NCBI GenBank assembly: GCA_035533815.1
Contig: DATLTB010000051.1
Coordinates: 1 to 53,958, forward strand
Source: JANWKA01 sp035533815
GTDB taxonomy: Bacteria; Bacteroidota; Bacteroidia; Chitinophagales; Chitinophagaceae
Length of the DNA stretch: 53,958 nucleotides
Direction of reading: 5' to 3'
In this document: positions 44,246 to 52,430 of the stretch, piece by piece
Layout: every line of letters begins with the position of its first letter
Position numbering within the stretch: position 1 is the stretch's first letter
Notes under the pieces: model-generated
Database searches by the model: none
Seen by the model: only the letters and a program-made list of their open reading frames with translations
Told to the model about the DNA's origin: nothing
Program-made: the position numbers and the translations under genes

Positions 44246-45496
44246 ATGGTGGCGCTGGTAGACTGTAACAATTTCTATGTCAGCTGTGAAAGGCTGTTCA
44301 ATGCAGGCCTGGCCGGCAAACCGGTGGTCGTGCTGTCCAACAATGACGGCTGCGTGATCGCCCGGTCAGAGGAAGCCAAGGCCCTGGGTATCCGGATGGG
44401 TATGCCCGCCTGGGAGGGGCTTGCCGCCCGGGGAGTGGAACTGTTTTCTTCCAACTATGTGCTGTATGGCAGCCTGAGTGCCCGGGTCATGAAGACCCTG
44501 CAATCCTTTTCTCCAGCTATGGAAATATATTCCATTGATGAAGCCTTCCTGGAACTGGATGGCCTGGGCTGCCCCGACCTTTCGGTTTATGGAGGGCAAA
44601 TCCGGGAGACGGTAGCCCGGAACCTGGGGATCCCCGTTACCCTGGGGATCGCGGCCACCAAGACCCTGGCCAAACTGTCCAACCGGTATGCGAAGATCCA
44701 TTGCAGGTCCACAGGGATCTGTTATCCGGAGAGTCCCGGGCAGGTGCAGGGCCTGCTGGAAGCTACACCGGTCTCGGGGATCTGGGGCATCGGGCGGCAG
44801 CAGGCAGGGCTGCTGATGAAAAACGGGTTCGGTACCGCGGCTGATCTGGCCTCCGCTCCCGATGACTGGGTGCGCAGCCAATTATCGGTGACCGGGCTGA
44901 GGATCGTCCAGGAGTTGCGGGGCATTCCCTGCCTTCCCCTGGAAGAAGTCCCACCCCCCAAACAGGCGATTTGTGTCACCCGCTCCTTTGGGAAGCTGCT
45001 TTCCGCCAGGAAAGATATCGGGGAAGCCGTGGCCAGCTTTACGGCCAGGTGTGCCGAAAAGCTCCGGAGCCAGCAGGGTTGTGCGGGAGCCCTGCAGGTT
45101 TTTCTGCACACCAGCGCCCATCGCCAGCAGGATCCCCAGAGTTTCCGGTCCATGACGGTCCGGCTTCCGCGGCCTTCCAGCCATACTCCCCTGCTGATCA
45201 GGGAAGCCCTGGCTGCACTGGACCGGATCTTCCGGCCGGGCTACCTGTTCAAAAAAGCCGGGGTGATGCTGCTGGACCTGAAGTCCGGAAAACAGGTCCA
45301 GCAGGCTTTATTCGAAGGGGCCCCGCCGGAAAAAGGCCACCTGATGGGAGTGCTCGATAGCATCAATGGTGACTTTGGCCGCGATACCGTGAAGTTCGGA
45401 TCCATGGGGTATTCAGGCAACTGGAAACTGCGCCAGGAAAGGCGCTCACCCTGTTATACCACCCGGCTCCGGGAAGTCCTGACCATCAAAATATAG
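44246..45496 (+). CDS. umuC: UmuC, Y-family DNA polymerase V catalytic subunit
   Basis: 416 residues from ATG 44246, giving MVALVDCNNFYVSCERLF; a TTG at 44237 is in frame but would overlap umuD. Catalytic residues are Asp6 and Asp98/Glu99 in YSIDEAFLEL. The HhH region GIWGIGRQQAG, a clamp-binding QQALFEG and the C-terminal DUF4113-type tail ending SPCYTTRLREVL are visible. With UmuD' it would form polymerase V for translesion synthesis. The second Y-family polymerase, dinB, is immediately divergent. Confidence 0.94.
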   Translation: MVALVDCNNFYVSCERLFNAGLAGKPVVVLSNNDGCVIARSEEAKALGIRMGMPAWEGLAARGVELFSSNYVLYGSLSARVMKTLQSFSPAMEIYSIDEAFLELDGLGCPDLSVYGGQIRETVARNLGIPVTLGIAATKTLAKLSNRYAKIHCRSTGICYPESPGQVQGLLEATPVSGIWGIGRQQAGLLMKNGFGTAADLASAPDDWVRSQLSVTGLRIVQELRGIPCLPLEEVPPPKQAICVTRSFGKLLSARKDIGEAVASFTARCAEKLRSQQGCAGALQVFLHTSAHRQQDPQSFRSMTVRLPRPSSHTPLLIREALAALDRIFRPGYLFKKAGVMLLDLKSGKQVQQALFEGAPPEKGHLMGVLDSINGDFGRDTVKFGSMGYSGNWKLRQERRSPCYTTRLREVLTIKI

Positions 45497-45499
45497 GGT

Positions 45500-45991
45500 A
45501 TGTACAATCCCCTTATCCTGCTTGGAAGCAATCTGCTGGAAGCCTTCATCCGCTGCGGCCATGAACATTTCGTCCGCCAGTCCTATCCCCGGGGGAAAAA
45601 TCCCGGGGATAAGGAAATAAAGGCTGCTTTTCTGATCAGCCATTATGCCGAGTTCCATAAGGCACTGGCCCATTACAGGGCCATGGAAGGGGACAGGTGG
45701 CGTTACCTGTATAATGTTCAGAATGCCTATGACCGGGAAAAGCTTTTTACCGCTGCCGGGCAGCCATCCGGATACCAGGTGTATGCCAATATCCTGGAAA
45801 AGGACTGGGTACCTTCCAGGGAGATGGGGGAACGGATCCGCAAGTACCTGGATATCAACCTGGGCTGGAATCTTAGCCGCTATGACGAGGTCCGGGTGAA
45901 ATTGTTTTCGGAATTCGGGCAACTTTTTCTTACATTGACGTGCCCACACTCGGAAGCGAAAGTCCCCCTGGCCGATGTGGAGGGTCCCTGA
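45500..45991 (+). CDS. Unknown protein in the umuDC operon
   Basis: 163 residues, starting 3 bases after umuC and ending 2 bases before the SRAP gene, so certainly cotranscribed. I do not recognise the family. It is soluble, mixed alpha/beta, with a central aromatic-rich region (HYRAMEGDRWRYLYNVQNAYD) and several conserved-looking polar residues (SGYQVYANIL, WNLSRYDEVR). No signal peptide, membrane segment or obvious nuclease motif. Tight coupling to umuC and SRAP suggests a part in lesion bypass or its control. Confidence 0.8.
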   Translation: MYNPLILLGSNLLEAFIRCGHEHFVRQSYPRGKNPGDKEIKAAFLISHYAEFHKALAHYRAMEGDRWRYLYNVQNAYDREKLFTAAGQPSGYQVYANILEKDWVPSREMGERIRKYLDINLGWNLSRYDEVRVKLFSEFGQLFLTLTCPHSEAKVPLADVEGP

Positions 45992-45993
45992 TT

Positions 45994-46773
45994 ATGTGTT
46001 ATGACCTATCTTTTTCTTCCGGCCTGGAAATCTTAACCGATTATTTGCCGGGTCTGCGCGGAACCCTTCAGCCGGAGATTCCATTTACGGACGCTGCCCA
46101 TGTGGTTGCACAGTCCTTTCCGCTGTATCCGGTCATTGTATCGGGGAACGAAGGATTCCGCCTTCAGGCGATGGAATGGGGAATAATCGCAGATTATATG
46201 AATACTCCTGCCAAGGTGTCCAGTCAGCGCAGCTGGATGTGCAATGCCCGGTCGGAGAAAATACTGGATAAAAAATCCTATTGGTACCGGATCCGTTCCG
46301 GGAGGTGCCTCATCCCGGCTACCGGGATATTCGAACACCGGGAGGTCAGGGGCATAAAGAATAAGATCCCCTACCTGGTCCGGATTCGCGAAAGGAAACT
46401 GTTCGCCCTTCCCGGACTGCAAACCCTGTCGAGGATTATTGATCCCGGTACAGGGGAGCTTATCAGTAGAAATACTTTCACGCTGATCACCCGTACCGCA
46501 AATTCCCTGATGGCTCAGATTCACAATGGTGGCCCCAACAAGGCCAGGATGCCCCTTTTTTTAACCCCTGAACTTGAACAGGAATGGCTTTCCCCCGGAC
46601 TGACAGAGGAACCCATGCAAAGGATACTGGGATATGAGATTCCTGCTGAAGACCTCGAATACTGGCCAGTCTGGAGCATCCGGACCTCGAAGCCCCACCC
46701 CCTGGGAGGCAGCAAGACGGATCCCTATGCCTGGAAGGATCTGCCCAGGCTGGGTGACCGGGACCCGGCTTGA
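45994..46773 (+). CDS. SRAP/YedK (HMCES-like) abasic-site DNA crosslinking protein
   Basis: 259 residues from ATG 45994, which places the catalytic cysteine at position 2 (MCYD), as required after removal of Met; an upstream frame extension would bury it. Further active-site residues are Asn84 in WMCNARSEK, Glu114 in ATGIFEHRE and His177 in QIHNGG before RMPLFL. The family forms a thiazolidine crosslink with abasic sites in single-stranded DNA, protecting them from error-prone processing. Its place at the end of a umuDC operon fits a damage-induced protective role alongside translesion polymerases. Confidence 0.93.
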   Translation: MCYDLSFSSGLEILTDYLPGLRGTLQPEIPFTDAAHVVAQSFPLYPVIVSGNEGFRLQAMEWGIIADYMNTPAKVSSQRSWMCNARSEKILDKKSYWYRIRSGRCLIPATGIFEHREVRGIKNKIPYLVRIRERKLFALPGLQTLSRIIDPGTGELISRNTFTLITRTANSLMAQIHNGGPNKARMPLFLTPELEQEWLSPGLTEEPMQRILGYEIPAEDLEYWPVWSIRTSKPHPLGGSKTDPYAWKDLPRLGDRDPA

Positions 46774-46830
46774 TGCCGCAGGAAAAGCTATGCTATATGC
46801 TTTCCGATGATTATTTTCGATCGAAATAGA

Positions 46831-49014
46831 ATGAGCATGTTAAGCAAATCAGGCCGGTATATCCGGCTCCCTGTTTTCTTTTTGTGGTGGATTTTTCTTT
46901 CCGAAAGTTGCCATTCCCCCCATACTCATACGGGCTGGACCGTATACGGAGGCAGTAAAACCTCCCTGCACTATTCTTCCCTCCGGCAGATTGATACGGA
47001 CAATGTAGGCCAGCTGCGGGTGGCCTGGGTCTATCATACAGGGGATGCCGATACCGTAAATCATTCCCAGATTGAATGTAATCCGATCATGGTGGATGGT
47101 GTGCTTTACGGCACTTCGCCGGGGTTGAAGCTTTTCGCCCTCGATGCATCAGACGGGAAACCGCTCTGGGTGTTCAATCCCTTTGATTCAATCCACAACA
47201 AAGGGGCTATCTATATATTGAATGTCTGCCGTGGCGTCACCTATTGGAGTGATGGATACCGGGATCAAAGGATATTTTATACTGCAGGCTCTTTTCTCTG
47301 GTGCGTGAATGCCGCTACCGGAAAACCCGAGGCCGGATTTGGCCATGAAGGGAGAATTGATCTGCATAAAGGACTGGGCAGGGACGTCAGTAACCTTTTT
47401 GTGACAGCCACATCACCGGGTATCATATTCCACGATCTGATCATTATGGGTACAAGGGTAGATGAAGGTCCGGATGCTGCTCCTGGTCATATTCGGGCAT
47501 TTGACGTAAGGACCGGCAAGGAAAAATGGATTTTTCATACCATTCCCTGGCCCGGAGAATATGGATACCATAGCTGGGAAGACCCGCAGGCCTGGCAGCA
47601 TATCGGTGGAGTCAACAACTGGTGCGGGATGAGCCTGGATGAAAAAAGGGGCATCTTATATGTTCCCCTGGGTTCGGCCTCCCCTGATTTCTATGGAGGG
47701 ACCAGGAGGGGAAAAGATCTGTTTGCGGATTGCCTGGTTGCCCTGCATGCTGCTACCGGGAAAAGAATCTGGGATTTTCAGGAAGTTCATCATGATCTCT
47801 GGGACAGGGACCTGCCTGCTCCTCCGGTATTGCTCAGTCTGTTCCACCGGGGTAAAAAGGTGGATGCGGTTGTCCAGACCACCAAAACGGGTTTTGTCTT
47901 TGTCTTTGACCGGGTAACTGGAAAACCGCTGTTCCCCATCCGGGAAAGAGCTGTACCCCACAAAAGCGAACTCGCAGGGGAAGAGGTGCAGCCCACCCAG
48001 CCCTTCCCCGAACTGCCGCTGCCGTTTGTGCGACAGCTTTTCAATAATAAAGATATCAATAGACTGGTGCCGGATTCCTCCCAGCAGGATATACTTAAAA
48101 GGTTGGCTAGTTATAAAACAGGTAATATTTTCAATCCTCCCTCCCGGGAAGGCACGGTCATCTTTCCGGGTTTTGATGGTGGCGGAGAGTGGGGAGGCCC
48201 GGCTGCTGATCCAAAGACCGGCATCCTGTATGTCAATGCTTCCCAGATGCCCTGGGTCCTGACAATGGTGCCTGCCGGAAATAAGATGCCTGCGAAGGAA
48301 ACCCGCCTCCAGGCAGGAAGCCAGTTATTTGCAGCCAACTGCATGTCCTGCCATGGCCCGGACATGAAGGGCTCCGGTAATTATCCATCCCTGATCGGGG
48401 CAAACAAAAAATATGATCGGGAACAATTTATGCAACTGGTCAGCACAGGCAGGAGGATGATGCCGGGATTCAGGCAATTATCGGTAGAAGAACGAAAGGC
48501 ATTGGCTTGTTTTGTATTGGATATCAAAAAAGATCAGCGAAAACCGTTTAAGGCTCCTCCCCGGTTGCCGGACCATTACCTGGACCTGCCTTATAGCCCG
48601 ACTGGATACAATAAATTTCTGACCAGGGAAGGATATCCCGCGATCCAGCCTCCCTGGGGCTCCCTGACCGCCATCAACCTGAACAATGGCCAGCAGGTCT
48701 GGCAGGTAGCCCTCGGAGAATACCCGGGGTTCAGGAAAAAAGGGATCATCACCGGCACCGAGAATTACGGAGGTCCTGTGGTCACCGCAGGCGGACTGGT
48801 ATTCATTGCAGCTACCAGCGACCGGAAAATACGCGCTTTCAGCAGCCGGACCGGAAAATTACTCTGGGAATACCGTTTACCTGTTTCAGGCTTTGCGACG
48901 CCCAGTATATTTAGCCTGAAAGGAAAACAATTTGTGGTGATTGCCTGCGGCGGAGGTAAGCTGGGGAAAGCATCCGGTGATGATTATATTGCTTTTTCTT
49001 TGCCCGGACCCTGA
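46831..49014 (+). CDS. PQQ-dependent dehydrogenase with C-terminal-region cytochrome c (quinohemoprotein)
   Basis: About 727 residues from ATG 46831; a start at 46807 is also open. A signal peptide with lipobox-like LSESC suggests a lipoprotein. The beta-propeller begins WTVYGGSKTSLHYSSLRQI and has repeated blades (KLFALDASDGKPLW, CLVALHAATGKRIWDF, FVFDRVTGKPLF). HHDLWDRDLPAPP and GGGEWGGPAADP are PQQ-dehydrogenase blocks. A c-type heme site CMSCH with preceding GSQLFAANC is inserted near residue 505. It resembles glucose/quinate-type quinoprotein dehydrogenases; the substrate is not determinable. PQQ itself is probably taken up, since no pqq genes are here. Confidence 0.88.
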   Translation: MSMLSKSGRYIRLPVFFLWWIFLSESCHSPHTHTGWTVYGGSKTSLHYSSLRQIDTDNVGQLRVAWVYHTGDADTVNHSQIECNPIMVDGVLYGTSPGLKLFALDASDGKPLWVFNPFDSIHNKGAIYILNVCRGVTYWSDGYRDQRIFYTAGSFLWCVNAATGKPEAGFGHEGRIDLHKGLGRDVSNLFVTATSPGIIFHDLIIMGTRVDEGPDAAPGHIRAFDVRTGKEKWIFHTIPWPGEYGYHSWEDPQAWQHIGGVNNWCGMSLDEKRGILYVPLGSASPDFYGGTRRGKDLFADCLVALHAATGKRIWDFQEVHHDLWDRDLPAPPVLLSLFHRGKKVDAVVQTTKTGFVFVFDRVTGKPLFPIRERAVPHKSELAGEEVQPTQPFPELPLPFVRQLFNNKDINRLVPDSSQQDILKRLASYKTGNIFNPPSREGTVIFPGFDGGGEWGGPAADPKTGILYVNASQMPWVLTMVPAGNKMPAKETRLQAGSQLFAANCMSCHGPDMKGSGNYPSLIGANKKYDREQFMQLVSTGRRMMPGFRQLSVEERKALACFVLDIKKDQRKPFKAPPRLPDHYLDLPYSPTGYNKFLTREGYPAIQPPWGSLTAINLNNGQQVWQVALGEYPGFRKKGIITGTENYGGPVVTAGGLVFIAATSDRKIRAFSSRTGKLLWEYRLPVSGFATPSIFSLKGKQFVVIACGGGKLGKASGDDYIAFSLPGP

Positions 49015-49062
49015 ACCCGGAATAATGGAATAATCGAATAATCGCATAATGATTTCATCATC

Positions 49063-49566
49063 ATGAATGCAGCAAGTATCCTTGTCATACCGATGATCCC
49101 CGATCATTGGCCTGCTGTCCGGGCCATATATGAAAGCGGCATAGCGACGGGACAAGCTACCTTTCAGGAAGAATGCCCCTCCTGGGAACAGTGGAATGCT
49201 GCACATGTTCCTTCCTGCAGGCTGGTGGTTGTATCAGATGGAGACCCACTTGGGTGGGCAGCCCTGACGCCTGTTTCAGGAAGGAGGGTATATGCCGGGG
49301 TGGGGGAGGTGAGTATTTACATAGCCGAACTTTATCGGGGAAAGGGGTTGGGGAAAACCCTGCTGAGCGCCCTGGTAATGGAGAGCGAAAAATACGGTTA
49401 CTGGACCCTGCAGGCTGGAATCTTTCCCGAAAATATTGCCAGTCTCCGACTGCATGAGTCCTGCGGATTCCGGATAGCTGGCAGAAGGGAAAAGATTGGG
49501 AAGATGGGAACAGTGTGGAGGGATACTTTGTTGATGGAAAGAAGGAGCCGGACTGTCGGGTGGTAA
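49063..49566 (+). CDS. GNAT N-acetyltransferase (Pat/YncA-like)
   Basis: 167 residues. The family pattern of phosphinothricin- or methionine-sulfoximine-type acetyltransferases is clear: AVRAIYESGIATGQATFQEE at the N-terminus, GWAALTPVSGR, EVSIYIAELYRGKGLGKTLL with the acetyl-CoA loop RGKGLG, and NIASLRLHESCGFRIAGRRE. Substrate is inferred only from family. A short run of AATAATCG-like repeats lies just upstream (49019-49051). Confidence 0.9.
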   Translation: MNAASILVIPMIPDHWPAVRAIYESGIATGQATFQEECPSWEQWNAAHVPSCRLVVVSDGDPLGWAALTPVSGRRVYAGVGEVSIYIAELYRGKGLGKTLLSALVMESEKYGYWTLQAGIFPENIASLRLHESCGFRIAGRREKIGKMGTVWRDTLLMERRSRTVGW

Positions 49567-49638
49567 ACCAGGCAAATACAAAGTTCCAGGTGAAGGATTT
49601 GCAGGTAGGCAGAGGCATTTTTTAATCAGAAAAGGTGA

Positions 49639-49863
49639 TCATCCGGCCTTTATTCTGAAATCGAACCAGACATTTCCCTTGCCCTGATGCTGTCTGAAAC
49701 CAATGATGCCATATCTGTGAAGGACTACCCCCAAGGACCCTGCAGTTGCTGTAAAAGAAATTCCGATTTTTTCCCCGGTTGACTTTTGCATAAATGAGAA
49801 CAGGAAAGTTTCAGACTCCTCCTTGGAACATCCCAGGATGATCGGTAAGTTCGTCTTGCTCAT
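49639..49863 (-). CDS. Small hypothetical protein
   Basis: 74 residues starting MSKTNLPIILGC. I see no known domain. The composition and the ATG are reasonable, and nothing else occupies this stretch, but coding status is not certain. Confidence 0.4.
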   Translation of the reverse strand: MSKTNLPIILGCSKEESETFLFSFMQKSTGEKIGISFTATAGSLGVVLHRYGIIGFRQHQGKGNVWFDFRIKAG

Positions 49864-50060
49864 GAGTGTTTCCCCCTTGGAAAATGGATTTTGATAAAAG
49901 CTGCATCATATATAATAACCGGCAAACGGAGCAAATACTGGTTGCAGATAACCTAAACGGATGAACTTTTCATTTGGGGAGATAATTCTACATGTAGGCC
50001 CAGCTTGGTATGGCAAGGCATCGGTACTGATTTTGTATGGAGTCTAGTAAACAATAAAAT

Positions 50061-50579
50061 ATGCCTGAAAAGATTGCCTTCCCGTACCTTAAAGAAAAGA
50101 TCGCCCATATCCGCAGTGCACTTTTTTTCAGTCAGCACAATCATGAATTGAAATTACCGACCAACCTGGTCAATATCATCCAGGTGGATGAAGAGCACCA
50201 TGTATGGTTTTATATAAATAAACCTGTGCAGTCTATCGGGGTTTTTGATCAGGTTTTTCCCGCAAGACTGGATTTTTTCAAGAAAGGGGGAAATGAGTTT
50301 CTGCAGGTTAGCGGTAATGCTAGTTTAATAGTGGAAAATCCAGTCTTCAACTTTATATCCGTGCCTGAAATAAACTGGGACTTATCTCCGTCCGGGAAAA
50401 TACTTGTTAAAATGAAAATGGTTCATGTGAAATATTTTAATATCCTGATTGACCAGAAAAAACCACGGAGATCAAGGAAGTCCTGGTTTAGCCGGTTTAA
50501 CTGGGTTAAACCTTATGGCGGCTCCTACTTTCTGGAAAATGATAAGCCGCTTTACAGGCTTGATGAAGTAAGGAACTGA
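50061..50579 (+). CDS. Pyridoxamine 5'-phosphate oxidase-like (flavin-binding split-barrel) protein
   Basis: 172 residues. LFFSQHNHELKLPTNLVNIIQVDEE followed by VWFYINKPVQSI and the later LDFFKKGGNEFLQVSGNASLI pattern match small Bacteroidota proteins of the PNPOx-like/general-stress split-barrel family. These bind FMN or related flavins; a specific reaction is not known. The C-terminus is basic (KKPRRSRKSW). No operon partner. Confidence 0.7.
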   Translation: MPEKIAFPYLKEKIAHIRSALFFSQHNHELKLPTNLVNIIQVDEEHHVWFYINKPVQSIGVFDQVFPARLDFFKKGGNEFLQVSGNASLIVENPVFNFISVPEINWDLSPSGKILVKMKMVHVKYFNILIDQKKPRRSRKSWFSRFNWVKPYGGSYFLENDKPLYRLDEVRN

Positions 50580-50702
50580 TCAATGAGGTTGAATAAATCA
50601 AAAAGTGCTGTAGGTTTTCATTTTTCTTAGATGATTCATCAGGTGGTTTATTCTGAAATTACAGCCATCATCCGCAGGTTCAGCATCTATTTAATTTTTG
50701 TC

Positions 50703-51170
50703 TCATCCAATTTTCAGGTGTTGTTTGGCTGACATTGCACCCACTAAAGAACCCAGCGCCCCGCCAGGAAGATTCACAAAGATCGCATTGAAAAACAGGA
50801 TGTTACTCATTCCATTGTTTTTATCAGAAAAGGGTATATTGGGAAGTTGTTGAATACTTCCCCTGAATGCAGTCAGCATGAGGAAAATCAGGATACAGGA
50901 TGTGAGGATGCTTACTGAGGTGATCTTGAAACCGGCTATGCACAGGGTCCTGAACCCACCTGAACCTCCTAAACTATGATTGACATAAATGACGACAAAT
51001 ATAAGGAGGCAGAAAAAAAGCGCATTGCCCAGATATAAAAGCCAAAAATTCATAAAAAGCGAATTCGCGAAAATGACCAGAATGGGTATGCAATACATAA
51101 TGGAACAGAATATCCCATATTTAATATAAAAGGATTCCAGGTCTTTTTTATTCATCTTATTATTATCCAT
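50703..51170 (-). CDS. Hypothetical membrane protein (DUF4199-like)
   Basis: 155 residues with about four hydrophobic segments and a short charged N-terminus (MDNNKMNKKDLESF). The last helix precedes PGGALGSLVGAM. The layout recalls DUF4199-type proteins, but the match is weak and I would call it an uncharacterised small membrane protein. Confidence 0.62.
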   Translation of the reverse strand: MDNNKMNKKDLESFYIKYGIFCSIMYCIPILVIFANSLFMNFWLLYLGNALFFCLLIFVVIYVNHSLGGSGGFRTLCIAGFKITSVSILTSCILIFLMLTAFRGSIQQLPNIPFSDKNNGMSNILFFNAIFVNLPGGALGSLVGAMSAKQHLKIG

Positions 51171-51563
51171 AACATTCGATTAAATGGTAATTAAAATTAT
51201 TTTAATTATACTTATTTAATTAATAATCAATGTATTAATAGTAATCTTGTTTCGCATTCTCAAAATCTTGCCTGAGCCATTGGTATATATGTTTATTCCG
51301 AAAGGCCGGGCAATTTTGTACCTGATATTCTTTTCTTTTTCTGACAGCCAGGTTGAACCAGTTGATCGCATAAGTCCGGGTTTTATTGGGGCGGGACTGC
51401 CGGGATTCTTATTAGGAAATTGGTTTATTGATCGGTACATATCATGGCTTGAACACCTGAGATTTAATGAAAAATTCATGCCATAACCATGGAATAGGGG
51501 AAGCGTAGTCCGATTTCCCCGGTTTATTTTAAAGAATGGCATGAATTTTTCATCTTAAGTCTT
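51171..51563. other. Intergenic region with large hairpin
   Basis: About 390 bases, very AT-rich at 51180-51245. Overlapping frames of 79 codons (+, 51247-51486) and 108 codons (-, 51216-51542) have no recognisable features and conflict with one another. The main feature is the inverted repeat at 51467-51553 just before the next gene. Confidence 0.4.
51467..51553 (+). repeat. 18-bp perfect inverted repeat forming an 87-nt hairpin
   Basis: ATGAAAAATTCATGCCAT (51467-51484) is exactly complementary to 51536-51553. The 51-base loop has its own stem, GGGGAA (51497-51502) with TTCCCC (51515-51520). It ends 10 bases before the ATG at 51564. It could be a regulatory leader, a small RNA or a miniature inverted-repeat relic. 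Confidence 0.6.
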
Positions 51564-51947
51564 ATGAACAGCAATAACATTAGGAATCAGATGGCAAAAA
51601 GTATACTACAGGATTTAGGTAGGTACAAACCTCCCGATGATATGGAATCGGTAAAATCTACAGATGCCATAGAAGGAAGGGGAGAGAACCTCATTAGTGA
51701 TCAGGATAATGAAGCGGGGGAAGAGGGTAATGTAACTCCTGAAGAAATAAAGTTTTTACAACGCAGTGAGGAAGAAACACCTGGAGATGAGGAAGCTGAA
51801 GCCAGGAGAACTGCCGCTTTGGATGATGTGGATGAAGATGGGGAAAAACTGAATGAGGAAAATCTGGAGACTGATCAATGGGCTGAGGATATGGATTTTC
51901 CCGAACAAACCAGTGATGAAACAGACTTCAGCGTAAGCCAAACCTGA
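51564..51947 (+). CDS. Highly acidic small protein, unknown function
   Basis: 127 residues, about one third Asp/Glu, with almost no hydrophobic core (EEGNVTPEEIKFLQRSEEE is typical). Probably largely disordered. The N-terminus MNSNNIRNQMAKSILQDLG is helical. Such acidic proteins recur near stress genes in Bacteroidota, but no function is known. The 87-nt hairpin lies immediately upstream. Confidence 0.6.
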   Translation: MNSNNIRNQMAKSILQDLGRYKPPDDMESVKSTDAIEGRGENLISDQDNEAGEEGNVTPEEIKFLQRSEEETPGDEEAEARRTAALDDVDEDGEKLNEENLETDQWAEDMDFPEQTSDETDFSVSQT

Positions 51948-51980
51948 AGGGTGGCCATACGAACTGGTTACAGGGGTTAG

Positions 51981-52349
51981 CTAAAGTTCAAACTCCAGCT
52001 GATCCTTCCGGTTGTCTATTTTTATTTGACGGATGAAATTATCATACCCCCCTTCATTATCATGGTTGGAATACATGCTGTATGAATCCAGACTGTATCC
52101 CATTAATCCATCATTGGTTTCAAGGATATACAGTATGGCGGAGTCATCCGGATTTGATTCACCTTCGAAGCGAAAGGTTTTTATTATAGTGAGTTGATCC
52201 GGTGCATATGTCTTTCCATTCAATCCTTTAAATCGACCATTTTCCCAGGTAAATTCATGGTCTTTATTATTTTCCCTCAGTTTTTCCAGGACTTCCAGCA
52301 GGGTGGTCATTTTATCCCCATTTGTTTCATCGCCATCAAGGGTAGACAT
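51981..52349 (-). CDS. Small conserved Bacteroidota protein
   Basis: 122 residues. TTLLEVLEKLRENNKDHEF, then TIIKTFRFEGESNPDDSAILY and DGLMGYSLDSYSMYSNHD, match a widespread small Bacteroidota family that is often labelled phosphoribosylpyrophosphate synthetase in databases. That label is implausible: the protein is one third the size and lacks PRPP-synthetase motifs. A start at 52310 (MTTLLEV) is possible. Function unknown. It lies convergent to the acidic protein gene. Confidence 0.75.
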   Translation of the reverse strand: MSTLDGDETNGDKMTTLLEVLEKLRENNKDHEFTWENGRFKGLNGKTYAPDQLTIIKTFRFEGESNPDDSAILYILETNDGLMGYSLDSYSMYSNHDNEGGYDNFIRQIKIDNRKDQLEFEL

Positions 52350-52430
52350 AGATCAAAGTTTTGAAAAATTGCTGATTACCGCCAATTATTGCTGGGATTC
52401 AAGGGGTTATCCCATTATCCTTTAAATCTT

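Noticed and set aside
49019..49051. Short AATAATCG-like tandem repeats before the GNAT gene
   Set aside because: Only three to four imperfect units in AT-rich intergenic DNA; not enough for a regulatory or phase-variable claim.
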